From Candidatus Uabimicrobium amorphum (GTDB lineage: Bacteria; Planctomycetota; Uabimicrobiia; Uabimicrobiales; Uabimicrobiaceae): DNA of 64,000 nucleotides. Both the position numbers and the translations under genes were made by a program. Position 1 is the stretch's first letter. The number at the start of each line of letters is the position of its first letter. Location of the stretch: assembly GCF_009002475.1 (NCBI RefSeq), contig NZ_AP019860.1, positions 2,914,001 through 2,978,000 on the forward strand, read 5' to 3'. The notes beneath the pieces were generated by a model. The model saw only the letters and a program-made list of their open reading frames with translations. It did no database searches and was not told the origin of the DNA. Of this stretch, positions 8,697 through 16,769 are shown one piece after another.

Positions 8697-9935
8697 ATGT
8701 TTGCCGAAAATTTCCAAATCTTACATTCACTAGGTTCAGGGGCAATGGGAGAAGTATTTGCGGCCATTGACACCCGAAATAATAAACGCGTTGCCATTAA
8801 AGTAATTCGCGATGACAAAGAAATTTCGCAACAAATATTAAAACGCTTTGACCGTGAATCAAATTTATTAGAGCAACTCAATCATCCGAACATTGTCCGT
8901 GTGTATGAAAAAGGTATATTTCAAAATCAACCTTATTTTACAATGGACCTAGTAGAAGGTACGACATTTAAGACGATTTTACAAAACCGCAACTTCACAT
9001 TACGTCGCAAGCTCATCGTCCTAAAACAAGTCATTGAAGCCGTGCATTACGCTCATAACTACGGAATTATTCATCGCGATTTAAAACCAGAGAATATTAT
9101 GGTAACAGCAGATGACCATGCACTGGTAATGGACTTTGGGGTTGCCCACAACCAAGCGACAAACAATACCATAAAATTAACAAAAACAGGTATGCTGATA
9201 GGAACTCCGGTGTATATGTCTCCAGAACAAGTGAACGGCGAGAAAATAACCTGCGCTAGTGATGTTTTCACATTGGGAGCCATTATGTATGAAATTATCA
9301 CCGGGCAAACGCCGTTTTCTGGCAACCTAAGCAAGATCATGTGGCAAATAGCAAACGCTCCCCCACAGCATCCACGTAAAATTTCACCAAACATAGCAAA
9401 AGATCTTGCGCGCATTTGTCTAAAAGCCATGGACAAAAATATAAGTAGACGTTACCTCAGCGCTCTAGAAATGGCGCAAGACATCGATTGCTATTTATGT
9501 GGCGAAAAAATATCGATATCTCCTTACGCCAATTTTCATCACTGGTTGCGACAAAACACCTATACTGTTATTTTACCCTTTGCTATTTTAAGCGTAGGTA
9601 TTTTTTTCTTACTCTCTAACGAAAAGCAAACATCTGGCAAAACAACCACCAACGATATAACCGTAAATACGCCAAATACGGAAAATCCCAAACGTCCAAA
9701 AAAAATTAAATACCCAGAAGGTTTTGAACACTGGCCTCCCCCCCCAACACCAATAGACCCACGTTTTGGGAGTATGCACAAAGAGATCTTTGTAAAAGAG
9801 CACTATGACTTTTGCCAACAATGTTATGATTTGCTCAAAGACAATAACGTTGATTTAGGTAGACCGCCAAACTGGCCAGGTGTTCCCACTAACCTATTAA
9901 ATCAAATTATTTTACACGCAGAACAAGAACAGTAG
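8697..9935 (+). CDS. Transmembrane Ser/Thr protein kinase with CxxC tail module
   Basis: A 412-residue eukaryotic-type kinase. Residues 5-265 hold GSGAMGEVF, VAIK (K35), HRDLKPEN (126-133), DFG (146-148) and a GTPVYMSPEQ activation-loop end, so it looks active. One membrane span lies at about 289-307 (VILPFAILSVGIFFLL). The outside part is a short Pro-rich linker and a 44-residue tail (369-412) with FCQQCYD, then VDLGRPPNW and GVP. This tail is homologous to the tails of the kinase at 11635 and the YHYH protein at 9938, but its CxxCH histidine is Tyr. The kinase at 11635 is a close paralogue throughout (shared TKTGML, GNLSKIMWQIA). It ends 2 bp from the convergent YHYH gene. Signal and targets unknown. 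Confidence 0.9.
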   Translation: MFAENFQILHSLGSGAMGEVFAAIDTRNNKRVAIKVIRDDKEISQQILKRFDRESNLLEQLNHPNIVRVYEKGIFQNQPYFTMDLVEGTTFKTILQNRNFTLRRKLIVLKQVIEAVHYAHNYGIIHRDLKPENIMVTADDHALVMDFGVAHNQATNNTIKLTKTGMLIGTPVYMSPEQVNGEKITCASDVFTLGAIMYEIITGQTPFSGNLSKIMWQIANAPPQHPRKISPNIAKDLARICLKAMDKNISRRYLSALEMAQDIDCYLCGEKISISPYANFHHWLRQNTYTVILPFAILSVGIFFLLSNEKQTSGKTTTNDITVNTPNTENPKRPKKIKYPEGFEHWPPPPTPIDPRFGSMHKEIFVKEHYDFCQQCYDLLKDNNVDLGRPPNWPGVPTNLLNQIILHAEQEQ

Positions 9936-9937
9936 CC

Positions 9938-11233
9938 CTATTCTTTTGCGTGTTCTGCGATTTGTTGCAAAACATTTTGTGGTACATTTTCCCAATTTGG
10001 TGGAGGCCCACCTAAATCGATGTTATTGTCGCGAATGAGTTCATGGCACTCCTCACAATAACGAAAATGATCTGCAATACTACGATATTTTTCATGAAAC
10101 CCGCCATGCCCCGGTCCTTGTCCATGACGACTTCGCCACGGTCCGTGAAAATCTCTTTTGTGTTGAAATCGTTTATCTCGAACAAACCTATTACTTCCGG
10201 TGGTAGAATTTTGCTGTGCGTGTTTTTCCATTTGTTGCAGAATATTCTGTGGTACATTTTCCCATTGTGGTGGTCTACCTATATAAATATTGTTTTCGCG
10301 GATGATTTCATGACACTCTTCACAATAGCGAAAATGATGCGACAACAAATAATGTTTTCCTCCATGCGGTGAATGACCATGATGACCTTGGCGGCGATGA
10401 CCTTGGCGGCGACGACCATGTTCACGTCCTTGCCCAGGACCTTGACGATGGTTAAAGGTAAAGTCTGGTGTACCGCGAAAATAACGTGGAATAAATGGAA
10501 ATTTCTTTGTCAAGTAGTAATGATATGTACCATTCGGGTACTCAGGTGTTGCGCCAAACTTTCCGTTGCATTCATCCAAATCCCCGGAGCCAGCTATATA
10601 CTCGTAATCGGCAACAAAAGTACCATCATAATATCCACCAGGTCCATCGCGACGCATCCCTTTGCGAATTTTATAACTAGAGCGCATTTCGTCAATGTTG
10701 CCATTTCGCTCACCATATAAAGCGTAAATGGGGAAGCCGTCTGCCGCATACCCCACCAATGTCATTGCCGGTGTTTTTGTCAGCGAGGTTAACCATTGCC
10801 ACGGAATTCCATGGTAGTGGTACGCACCGTTTGGCTGCACATGAGCGTTATTCATATCCAACCCAAGATTTATTTTTCCGGAAAGTGCTTCGTAACGCCA
10901 ACCAGACTGGCGGTTTCTTTGCCAAAACTCCGCCGTTCCCGGATCGAAAGGAACACCATTGATCGCCACACCAAAAATTTGATGTTGAACAGGTGTTATT
11001 TGATCTGCTCTCTGTGGTACAGCCGAAACGCGATATACATGTCGCTGTTGTGATATTCTATTTGGGTTATTTCTATTGGGAAAAGAGCCGTAGTTGTGAG
11101 AAGGAATACCGTTTGAAAAAATGTAGCGATAGCCTCTTCGTGTTTCTATATTCACAAAACTTTTTAGTTCTTCCCCTGGAATAGATTGCAAGATCAAGCT
11201 CACAAATATGCATAGTGTAATTTTATAAGACAT
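9938..11233 (-). CDS. Secreted YHYH-domain protein with two CxxCH tail modules
   Basis: A 431-residue protein with signal peptide (MSYKITLCIFVSLILQSIPG). Residues about 75-250 are a YHYH-type domain of unknown function: PNGAYHYHGIP at 134-144, VGYAADGFPIYALYG, and NGTYHYYLTKKFPF at 234-247. A His/Gly/Arg-rich linker (about 262-298) leads to the first tail module (299-341), a second basic linker and a second module (388-431). Each module has HFRYCEECHE, i.e. CxxCH with an upstream His, then GRPPQW or GGPPPNW and NVPQN. The same module ends both flanking kinases. Start chosen at 11233 because GAGGA lies 7 nt upstream and the signal peptide begins there; the longer frame to 11302 reads through a GTTCCC repeat tract. 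It is tail-to-tail with the kinase at 8697. Confidence 0.85.
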   Translation of the reverse strand: MSYKITLCIFVSLILQSIPGEELKSFVNIETRRGYRYIFSNGIPSHNYGSFPNRNNPNRISQQRHVYRVSAVPQRADQITPVQHQIFGVAINGVPFDPGTAEFWQRNRQSGWRYEALSGKINLGLDMNNAHVQPNGAYHYHGIPWQWLTSLTKTPAMTLVGYAADGFPIYALYGERNGNIDEMRSSYKIRKGMRRDGPGGYYDGTFVADYEYIAGSGDLDECNGKFGATPEYPNGTYHYYLTKKFPFIPRYFRGTPDFTFNHRQGPGQGREHGRRRQGHRRQGHHGHSPHGGKHYLLSHHFRYCEECHEIIRENNIYIGRPPQWENVPQNILQQMEKHAQQNSTTGSNRFVRDKRFQHKRDFHGPWRSRHGQGPGHGGFHEKYRSIADHFRYCEECHELIRDNNIDLGGPPPNWENVPQNVLQQIAEHAKE

Positions 11234-11263
11234 GTTTATTCCTCGAATATAAAGAAATACGAT

Positions 11264-11295
11264 CCCGTTCCCGTCCCCGTTCCCGTTCCCGCAAA
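11264..11295. repeat. Hexanucleotide tract, GTTCCC type
   Basis: About five imperfect CCCGTT/CCCGTC hexamers just upstream of the YHYH start, within a 401-bp divergent gap (11234-11634). A near-identical tract is at 63889-63908. Because the period is six, it stays open in frame and creates a false N-terminal extension of Gly/Asn/Asp for the YHYH gene. Confidence 0.8.
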
Positions 11296-11461
11296 AGTAC
11301 ATTTGTCACTAATATATTTTTATGTAATGCATATTTCGTGCCAATGGAAGATCAGCAAAATCTACCTAGCAAAAACGACCACAAGTTGATAAAATATAGT
11401 AGTTATATCATCATCAAATCCACAACTATTCATCTTGTTCCCAAGGATAACAACTATCAAG

Positions 11462-11480
11462 TTTGATAATTTTTATCAAA
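11462..11480. promoter_or_regulatory. Perfect inverted repeat, possible operator
   Basis: TTTGATAA-TTT-TTATCAAA, a perfect 8-bp inverted repeat with 3-bp centre, overlapped on its left by ATCAAGTTTGAT. It sits in the divergent gap between the YHYH gene (start 11233) and the second kinase (start 11635), suiting a repressor site acting on either. AT-rich sequence makes chance palindromes common, so support is modest. Confidence 0.35.
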
Positions 11481-11634
11481 AGAAATGGCAGGCATTGTCC
11501 CAATATAATGCAACTCTGTTCTGCCTCCTATGGATTCACTTTACGTACAATGAACATAAATCTATTTGTAAAATGTGGCACATTATTTGCTGATTGTAAA
11601 ATCGACCATGTACAAACACACAAAGGAGTTTTCT

Positions 11635-13812
11635 ATGCAATATAACAATCAGCCCAACGACAAAGATATTACGGAAAAAACCCAAACGATGATCAATCAA
11701 AAAGGCTTTATTATTAGTCCCGAAGATTCGCAAACCATTATAAATCAACCAACCGGTAGTCAAAATGCGAATCAAACGATCATCAATCCGCAGGATTCGC
11801 ATCAAACAATGATCCATCCGCAAGACTCTAACCAAACAATATTTGAGGGGCAAATAATGGCTACCCCAAACGAAACCCTTGCGGCAAATACTGGAGTAGA
11901 TAATCTTCAGCAACGCACAATGTTAGAACAACAACCGACACAAAACTTTTCAAAAACAACTTCGGCACAAGTACAAGCAAATAGTCAACAACAAACTTCC
12001 GTACCAAAAATGTTTGCCAATAAATACCAGATCGTCGGTGTTCTTGGTGCAGGAGCGATGGGAAAAGTTTTTGAGGCCGTGCAAATAGGAAAAAATAAAC
12101 GCTTCGCCATAAAAGTAATTCATAAAAATAAAGAAGGTTCACAAGAAATGGTCAAACGCTTTTATCGCGAATCCAAGCTTTTGGCAAAGCTCAATCATCC
12201 TAATATCATAAAAATACATGAGCATGGCGAATTTCAAGGGCAACCTTACTTTGTGATGGATTTAGTAAAAGGTTCGACGTTTACAAAAATTATCAAGCAA
12301 TCCAATTACCCATTTCGTCGTAAATTAGTCCTTCTCACGCAAGTTCTCGAAGCGGTACACAGCGCTCATTTAGAAGGTATTATTCACCGCGATTTAAAGC
12401 CTGACAATATCATGGTAACGGGCAATGGAAAGGCCCTAGTTATGGATTTTGGTATTGCGCGTGACCAAGGTGACAATCAATCGACAAAATTAACAAAAAC
12501 AGGCATGCTTGTAGGAACCCCACTATACATGTCTCCGGAACAAATCAACGGCGAAAAGGTAACTTCCCAAAGTGATATTTATACTATGGGGGTTATTATG
12601 TATGAGGTAATCACTGGTAAAGTACCGTTTGAAGGAAATTTGAGTAAAATTATGTGGCAAATAGCACACAGTGACCCGGTACATCCACGTGAAATATCAG
12701 ATAAAATACCTAAAAACTTATCCGCGATCTGTTTAAAAGCCATGGTGAAAGAACAAGAAGAGCGTTATCCAACAGCTCGTGCGATGGCAAATGATATTAA
12801 GCGTTATCTAAAAGGACAAAAAATTTCGGTAAAGCATCCTTTCGATCCCAAAAAGTGGTTAGCGCAAAATTATCGCAAAGTTGTCATACCAATTATTTTA
12901 GTATGTGCCGGTTTATTTTTCGCTCTCAACAACACTCATCAAGATGATCACAATAACGAAACAGTACAGCGAAACGATGAGACCCAAAACGTTGCCGACA
13001 ACAATCCATCGGACCGTGAACAACAAAACAACGACACACAGCAAAATGACAACACCAATAAAATGAAAAATGAAGATAACCGCGATGATCGACACCCGCG
13101 TCACGATCGTTTCTCTTCTAAAGACAAACGCGATGATTTACGTCCCCCGCGTCACGATCGTTTTTCTTCTAAAGACAAACGCGACGATCGACACCCTCCA
13201 CGGCACGATCGTTTTTCTTCCAATAAAGAAGACAAACGCGACGATCGACACCCACGTCGCGATCGTTTTTCTTCCAATAACGAAGATAACCGCGATGATA
13301 GACACCCGCCGCGTCACGATCGTTTTTCTTCCAATAACGAAGACAACCGCGATGACAAACGACGCCCTATCCGTGATCGTTTTTCTTCCAATAACGAAAA
13401 CAACCGCGATGACCGACGACGCCCTATTCGCGATCGTTTTTCTTCTAACGAAAACGACAGACGACACCCCATTCGCGATCGTTTCTCAAACGAAGACAAC
13501 CGTGATGACAGGCGACGCCCTATCCGCGATCGTTTTTCTTCTAACGAAAACGACAGACGACGTCCCATTCGCGATCGTTTCTCAAACGAAGACGATCGTA
13601 CCGATCGGCATCCTCCGCGCAGTCGTTTTTCACAAGATAATAGGCCAACGCCGGAAGACAGAATGATAGGTGAACACTTTCGTTACTGTCGTGAATGTCA
13701 TGATCTCATTAGAAAAAATCGCATAGATCTCGGTGGCCCACCGCCAAATTGGTCACGAGTACCGGAAAAAATCTTGAAAAAAATAAAACAACACGCGCAA
13801 AATGATCGCTAA
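11635..13812 (+). CDS. Transmembrane Ser/Thr kinase with QTII repeats, DR-rich stalk and CxxCH tail
   Basis: 725 residues from the ATG at 11635, which has AAGGAG upstream (the frame opens at 11575). Residues 1-125 are Gln/Asn-rich with repeated QT[IM]I units (18, 33, 47, 57, 67). The kinase (about 130-390) has GAGAMGKVF, FAIK (K160), HRDLKPDN (251-258), DFG (271-273) and GTPLYMSPEQ, so it appears active. One span lies at about 414-432. Outside is an acidic/Asn linker, then a tandem stalk of about 11 units (RDDRHPPRHDRFSSN type, residues 480-667), very rich in Arg and Asp. The last 46 residues are the tail module with HFRYCRECHD and DLGGPPPNW. The kinase at 8697 is its paralogue. Its 3' end overlaps the sialidase-like gene by 11 bp. 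Confidence 0.9.
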   Translation: MQYNNQPNDKDITEKTQTMINQKGFIISPEDSQTIINQPTGSQNANQTIINPQDSHQTMIHPQDSNQTIFEGQIMATPNETLAANTGVDNLQQRTMLEQQPTQNFSKTTSAQVQANSQQQTSVPKMFANKYQIVGVLGAGAMGKVFEAVQIGKNKRFAIKVIHKNKEGSQEMVKRFYRESKLLAKLNHPNIIKIHEHGEFQGQPYFVMDLVKGSTFTKIIKQSNYPFRRKLVLLTQVLEAVHSAHLEGIIHRDLKPDNIMVTGNGKALVMDFGIARDQGDNQSTKLTKTGMLVGTPLYMSPEQINGEKVTSQSDIYTMGVIMYEVITGKVPFEGNLSKIMWQIAHSDPVHPREISDKIPKNLSAICLKAMVKEQEERYPTARAMANDIKRYLKGQKISVKHPFDPKKWLAQNYRKVVIPIILVCAGLFFALNNTHQDDHNNETVQRNDETQNVADNNPSDREQQNNDTQQNDNTNKMKNEDNRDDRHPRHDRFSSKDKRDDLRPPRHDRFSSKDKRDDRHPPRHDRFSSNKEDKRDDRHPRRDRFSSNNEDNRDDRHPPRHDRFSSNNEDNRDDKRRPIRDRFSSNNENNRDDRRRPIRDRFSSNENDRRHPIRDRFSNEDNRDDRRRPIRDRFSSNENDRRRPIRDRFSNEDDRTDRHPPRSRFSQDNRPTPEDRMIGEHFRYCRECHDLIRKNRIDLGGPPPNWSRVPEKILKKIKQHAQNDR
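13069..13636. repeat. Tandem repeat encoding the DR-rich stalk
   Basis: About eleven imperfect units of 48-57 bp, each containing a CGATCGTTTTTCTTC-like core, encode the Arg/Asp/Ser stalk of the kinase. Unit sequences are close at DNA level and lengths stay multiples of three, as expected for slippage or unequal recombination inside a coding region. Copy number should be prone to change. Confidence 0.85.
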
Positions 13813-14731
13813 AACCTGTATTTACGAAACCACAGACTTTTGCCATGCTCCCACTATCGTCGAATATAAACCCAATCAGTTGGCGTGTGCATGGTTTGCA
13901 GGAAAATACGAAGGTCATCGTGAAAGTGTTATTTATTTCGCGCGCCATCAAAACTGGTCATGTAGAACAGCAGTGATTTCCGCACAGCAAACACAGAAAA
14001 CTCCGTGCTGGAATCCCGTATTATTTTCTTACAACGAAAATATTTTGCTGTTCTACAAATTAGGCATTATGCCTTCAAGGTGGCGCGGTGCACTGACCAC
14101 TTCAAGTGATGAAGGCCAAAATTGGTCCTGCCCACAAAATCTACCTATTGGTTATATCGGACCTGTAAAAAACAAACCTCTTTTGCTCGAAAAAGACATA
14201 ATCATGTGTGGTTCTAGTATTGAAAGTCCCGCATGGCAAGTCCATATGGAATTTTTCGCCAAAAACTCATGGCGTAAAACACCCCCCATCAATGAGACTT
14301 CTCTCTTTTTAATCCAACCAACGATTGTTCAATGCTCTTCAGGAAAAATTCTCGCGTTGTTTCGTAGTGGCCACGGTTTTATTTACGCAAGTCATTCAAA
14401 CGATCGCGGAGAGTCGTGGAGTTCTCCCACACCAACACCTTTGCCTAATCCCAATAGTGGCATAGACGCCGTATGCCTGGACAATGGAAAAATTGTCATT
14501 GTGTACAATCATTCGCAACAACACCGTTTCCCTCTGAATATCGCCGTTAGTGATGACGAAGGTATTTCTTGGAAAACCATATTACAACTAGAACATGAAC
14601 CCCATAAAGTCGGTTACTCCTATCCTTCCATCATCCAAAGCGCTGACAAAAAAATTCATATTGTTTACTCGTGGAAGTGCCAAAAAATCAATTATGCTGT
14701 CCTCGATCCGTCATCATTAAACTTCGAATAA
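13802..14731 (+). CDS. Sialidase-like (BNR/Asp-box) protein without signal peptide
   Basis: A 309-residue predicted six-bladed propeller of the sialidase superfamily. Asp boxes SSDEGQNWS, SNDRGESWSSP and SDDEGISWK are clear, as are APTIVEY near the start and PNPNSGID. Compared with the paralogue at 1165-2349 it lacks the signal or anchor, so as called it should be cytoplasmic. It starts inside the last codons of the kinase at 11635 (11-bp overlap), suggesting coupling. Other functions of BNR folds are possible; catalytic residues were not verified. Confidence 0.8.
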   Translation: MIAKTCIYETTDFCHAPTIVEYKPNQLACAWFAGKYEGHRESVIYFARHQNWSCRTAVISAQQTQKTPCWNPVLFSYNENILLFYKLGIMPSRWRGALTTSSDEGQNWSCPQNLPIGYIGPVKNKPLLLEKDIIMCGSSIESPAWQVHMEFFAKNSWRKTPPINETSLFLIQPTIVQCSSGKILALFRSGHGFIYASHSNDRGESWSSPTPTPLPNPNSGIDAVCLDNGKIVIVYNHSQQHRFPLNIAVSDDEGISWKTILQLEHEPHKVGYSYPSIIQSADKKIHIVYSWKCQKINYAVLDPSSLNFE

Positions 14732-14783
14732 AACATCTACATAATTTTTTGTGCAACTATTGCGAAAAATTCAGTAAAATGGT

Positions 14784-14826
14784 TAGGAGTGTCATTCGCC
14801 ATAAAACATTCACTAATGACACCTTA
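14784..14826. repeat. Hairpin repeat of the TAGGGCGTGTC family
   Basis: TAGGAGTGTCATT (from 14784) and AATGACACCTTA (to about 14826) form an imperfect inverted repeat of about 42 bp in the 139-bp gap between the sialidase-like gene and the nucleotidyltransferase. The ends match the TIR consensus seen at 15429, 41091 and 45886. It may serve as the transcript end of the upstream unit. Confidence 0.5.
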
Positions 14827-14870
14827 AATATTTGTTCTCAAGGAAATAGTCCCTTCACATCATAAACAAA

Positions 14871-15431
14871 ATGACAACTTTAGAAAAAAAACTCGTTACC
14901 ATACTGCAAAATAACCCAAAAATTTGCCATATACTGCAAGTACTAGAATCGATAAACCCACCTAATTGGTATTTGGGAGCAGGCTGTATTACTCAGAGTA
15001 TTTGGAATAATATCTGTAACTGCGAAATAGACTATGGGGTTAAGGACTATGACATTGTGTATTTCGATTGCGACATTTCGCAGCACAAAGAACGGCAATA
15101 CACGCAAAAAATTCAAAGCGCTTTACCTGAGATCACTATCGATGTAACAAATCAAGCACGCGTGCACCTTTGGTATCATAATATTTTTAACAAAACAATA
15201 CAGCCGTATACATCTGTCGAAGATGCCATTAAATCTTGGCCAACAACGGCAAGTGCGATTGGAGTGCACAAAGAGAAACAACAGTTCTCGGTATGCGCTC
15301 CCTTTGGACTCCATGACCTATTTTCTCTTATAGTGCGACCTAATAAACTACTGATAACAGAGGATGTTTACATCGCAAAAGTACAACGTTGGCTAGAAAA
15401 ATGGCCACAACTAAATATTATAGAGTGGTAG
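14871..15431 (+). CDS. Nucleotidyltransferase-fold protein (DUF925-like)
   Basis: A 186-residue protein resembling the small nucleotidyltransferase-like family formerly DUF925. Marks: NWYLGAGCITQSIWN near the start, KDYDIVYFDCDIS with the paired acidic residues expected of an NTase metal site, a middle ITIDVTNQARVHLWY, and a C-terminal TASAIGV and FGLHDLFSLIVRPN. Substrate unknown. The start at 14871 has no strong Shine-Dalgarno. Its stop codon TAG is the first three bases of a 60-bp inverted-repeat element, so the present C-terminus may have been set by that insertion. Confidence 0.75.
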   Translation: MTTLEKKLVTILQNNPKICHILQVLESINPPNWYLGAGCITQSIWNNICNCEIDYGVKDYDIVYFDCDISQHKERQYTQKIQSALPEITIDVTNQARVHLWYHNIFNKTIQPYTSVEDAIKSWPTTASAIGVHKEKQQFSVCAPFGLHDLFSLIVRPNKLLITEDVYIAKVQRWLEKWPQLNIIEW

Positions 15432-15488
15432 GGCGTGTCATCAATTAAAGTTTATTTAATATTAAAGATTAACTGATGACATCCCCTA
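15429..15488. repeat. 60-bp miniature inverted-repeat element
   Basis: Left end TAGGGCGTGTCATCAATTAA, right end AACTGATGACATCCCCTA; together a near full-length hairpin with an AT-rich centre. The left TAG is the stop codon of the nucleotidyltransferase. It lies just before the PQQ-protein leader (SD AAGGAA, start 15509), so it sits between two genes and could act as terminator or mRNA-end stabiliser. Confidence 0.7.
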
Positions 15489-15508
15489 ATACAATTTAAG
15501 GAATTTTT

Positions 15509-16705
15509 ATGAAGCAACTACTACTTATTCTTGTGTTTTTAAGCGTTTGCTTTGCAGATGATTGGCCATATTTCTTAGGGCAAGATCTCAATGGCATATC
15601 GAAAGAAACCCAAATCAGCAAAAATTGGAAAGTAAAACAGCCACAAAAGTTATGGGAAGTCAAAATCGGTGATGGTTACTCGGGTATTACTGTTGTGGGT
15701 GATTTGGTATACACCGCATATGGTAAAAACAGAGAAGAGTACTGTATCGCGGTAAAAAATGGTGAAGTGGTGTGGAAAAAAGTCATTGGTCCTTACTTCT
15801 ATTCGCGAATAGGCTCTGGTCCACGTACCACACCAACGATTCATGAAGGACGCCTTTACATAGTCGGCGCATATGGTGATTTTCATTGTCTCGACGCGAA
15901 AACAGGCAAAACGTTGTGGAACTTCAACATTTTACGTAAATTTAAAACAAAAAATTTGAAGTGGGGAATGTGTAGTTCACCTGTCATCTACAAGCACATG
16001 CTTCTATACAACGTGGGTGGAAACAATGGCAACTCCATTGTCGCACTTGATCAAAAAACAGGCAACACACTATGGCAAAGTGGAAGTGATTCTGCCTCCT
16101 ACGCTACGCCAACTATCGCCAAAATTTGTGGAGAAGATCAGGCCATTTTTTTCACGGGTAATGGACTATACACTGTTGACCCAAACAACGGCAAATACCT
16201 ATGGAGTTTTTCGTGGCCGGTGTACAAAAATGCCGCAACCCCCATCTGTCGTGGCGACTACGTGTTCCTATCTTCGAGTTATGGCCAAGGGGCCGGTGCA
16301 CTACTACACATCAAAAAAAATGGCAACAAATACAACGTAAGACAAATATGGAAAAATCGCCGTTTTAAAAACCACTACACCACATCTATTTTGTGGCAAG
16401 ACCACTTATATGGTTTCCACAACAACATTTTTACATGTGTCAACTTCAACAACGGTGGAAATACCTGGGTACAAAGAGGTTTTAAAAAGGGACTTCTTAT
16501 TGCGACAAATGATGGACATGCGGTTGTACTTGGTCAAGCTGGTAACTTGGCACTTGTAAAGTTAAATCCCCAAAGATATATCGAATTAGGGACCTACAAG
16601 CCTTTTGGTAAGAATACCAACTGCTTAGTAATTCCAACCCTCGCCAATGGTATGTTATATGTTCGCGACAACGAACGTCTAATATGTTTAGATATTTCTA
16701 ACTAA
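15509..16705 (+). CDS. Secreted PQQ-like beta-propeller repeat protein
   Basis: 398 residues with signal peptide (MKQLLLILVFLSVCFA) followed at once by DDWPYFLGQDLNGISKE, the opening typical of secreted PQQ-repeat proteins of planctomycetes. Repeated blades carry the family pattern A/D-x-K-T-G-x-x-L-W: LDAKTGKTLWNFN, LDQKTGNTLWQS, VDPNNGKYLWSFS. The relatives are quinoprotein-like or BamB-like propellers; many bind no PQQ and act as scaffolds, so no enzymatic role is assigned. AAGGAA precedes the ATG. The kinase-WD40 gene follows after 64 nt on the same strand and may be co-transcribed. Confidence 0.85.
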   Translation: MKQLLLILVFLSVCFADDWPYFLGQDLNGISKETQISKNWKVKQPQKLWEVKIGDGYSGITVVGDLVYTAYGKNREEYCIAVKNGEVVWKKVIGPYFYSRIGSGPRTTPTIHEGRLYIVGAYGDFHCLDAKTGKTLWNFNILRKFKTKNLKWGMCSSPVIYKHMLLYNVGGNNGNSIVALDQKTGNTLWQSGSDSASYATPTIAKICGEDQAIFFTGNGLYTVDPNNGKYLWSFSWPVYKNAATPICRGDYVFLSSSYGQGAGALLHIKKNGNKYNVRQIWKNRRFKNHYTTSILWQDHLYGFHNNIFTCVNFNNGGNTWVQRGFKKGLLIATNDGHAVVLGQAGNLALVKLNPQRYIELGTYKPFGKNTNCLVIPTLANGMLYVRDNERLICLDISN

Positions 16706-16769
16706 AACTTTCGCATGGTTGTCTTTGTCAAAACGAAAGCAAAGACAACCACAAATTCCCCGAGGCTTT

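Noticed and set aside
9804..10075. Reading the CxxCH tails as complete c-type cytochromes
   Set aside because: About 44 residues is short for a mono-heme domain, no distal Met ligand is evident, and one copy has CxxCY. Kept as a heme-or-metal hypothesis only.
11234..11302. Longer YHYH start reading MYFCGNGNGDGNG
   Set aside because: The extension is translation of the GTTCCC repeat; the ATG at 11233 has GAGGA and a clean signal peptide.
13069..13636. Possible CRISPR-like array
   Set aside because: Units are contiguous, in frame and encode protein repeats; there are no unique spacers.
13070..13666. 198-codon second-frame ORF in the kinase stalk
   Set aside because: It exists only because the tandem repeat keeps all frames open.
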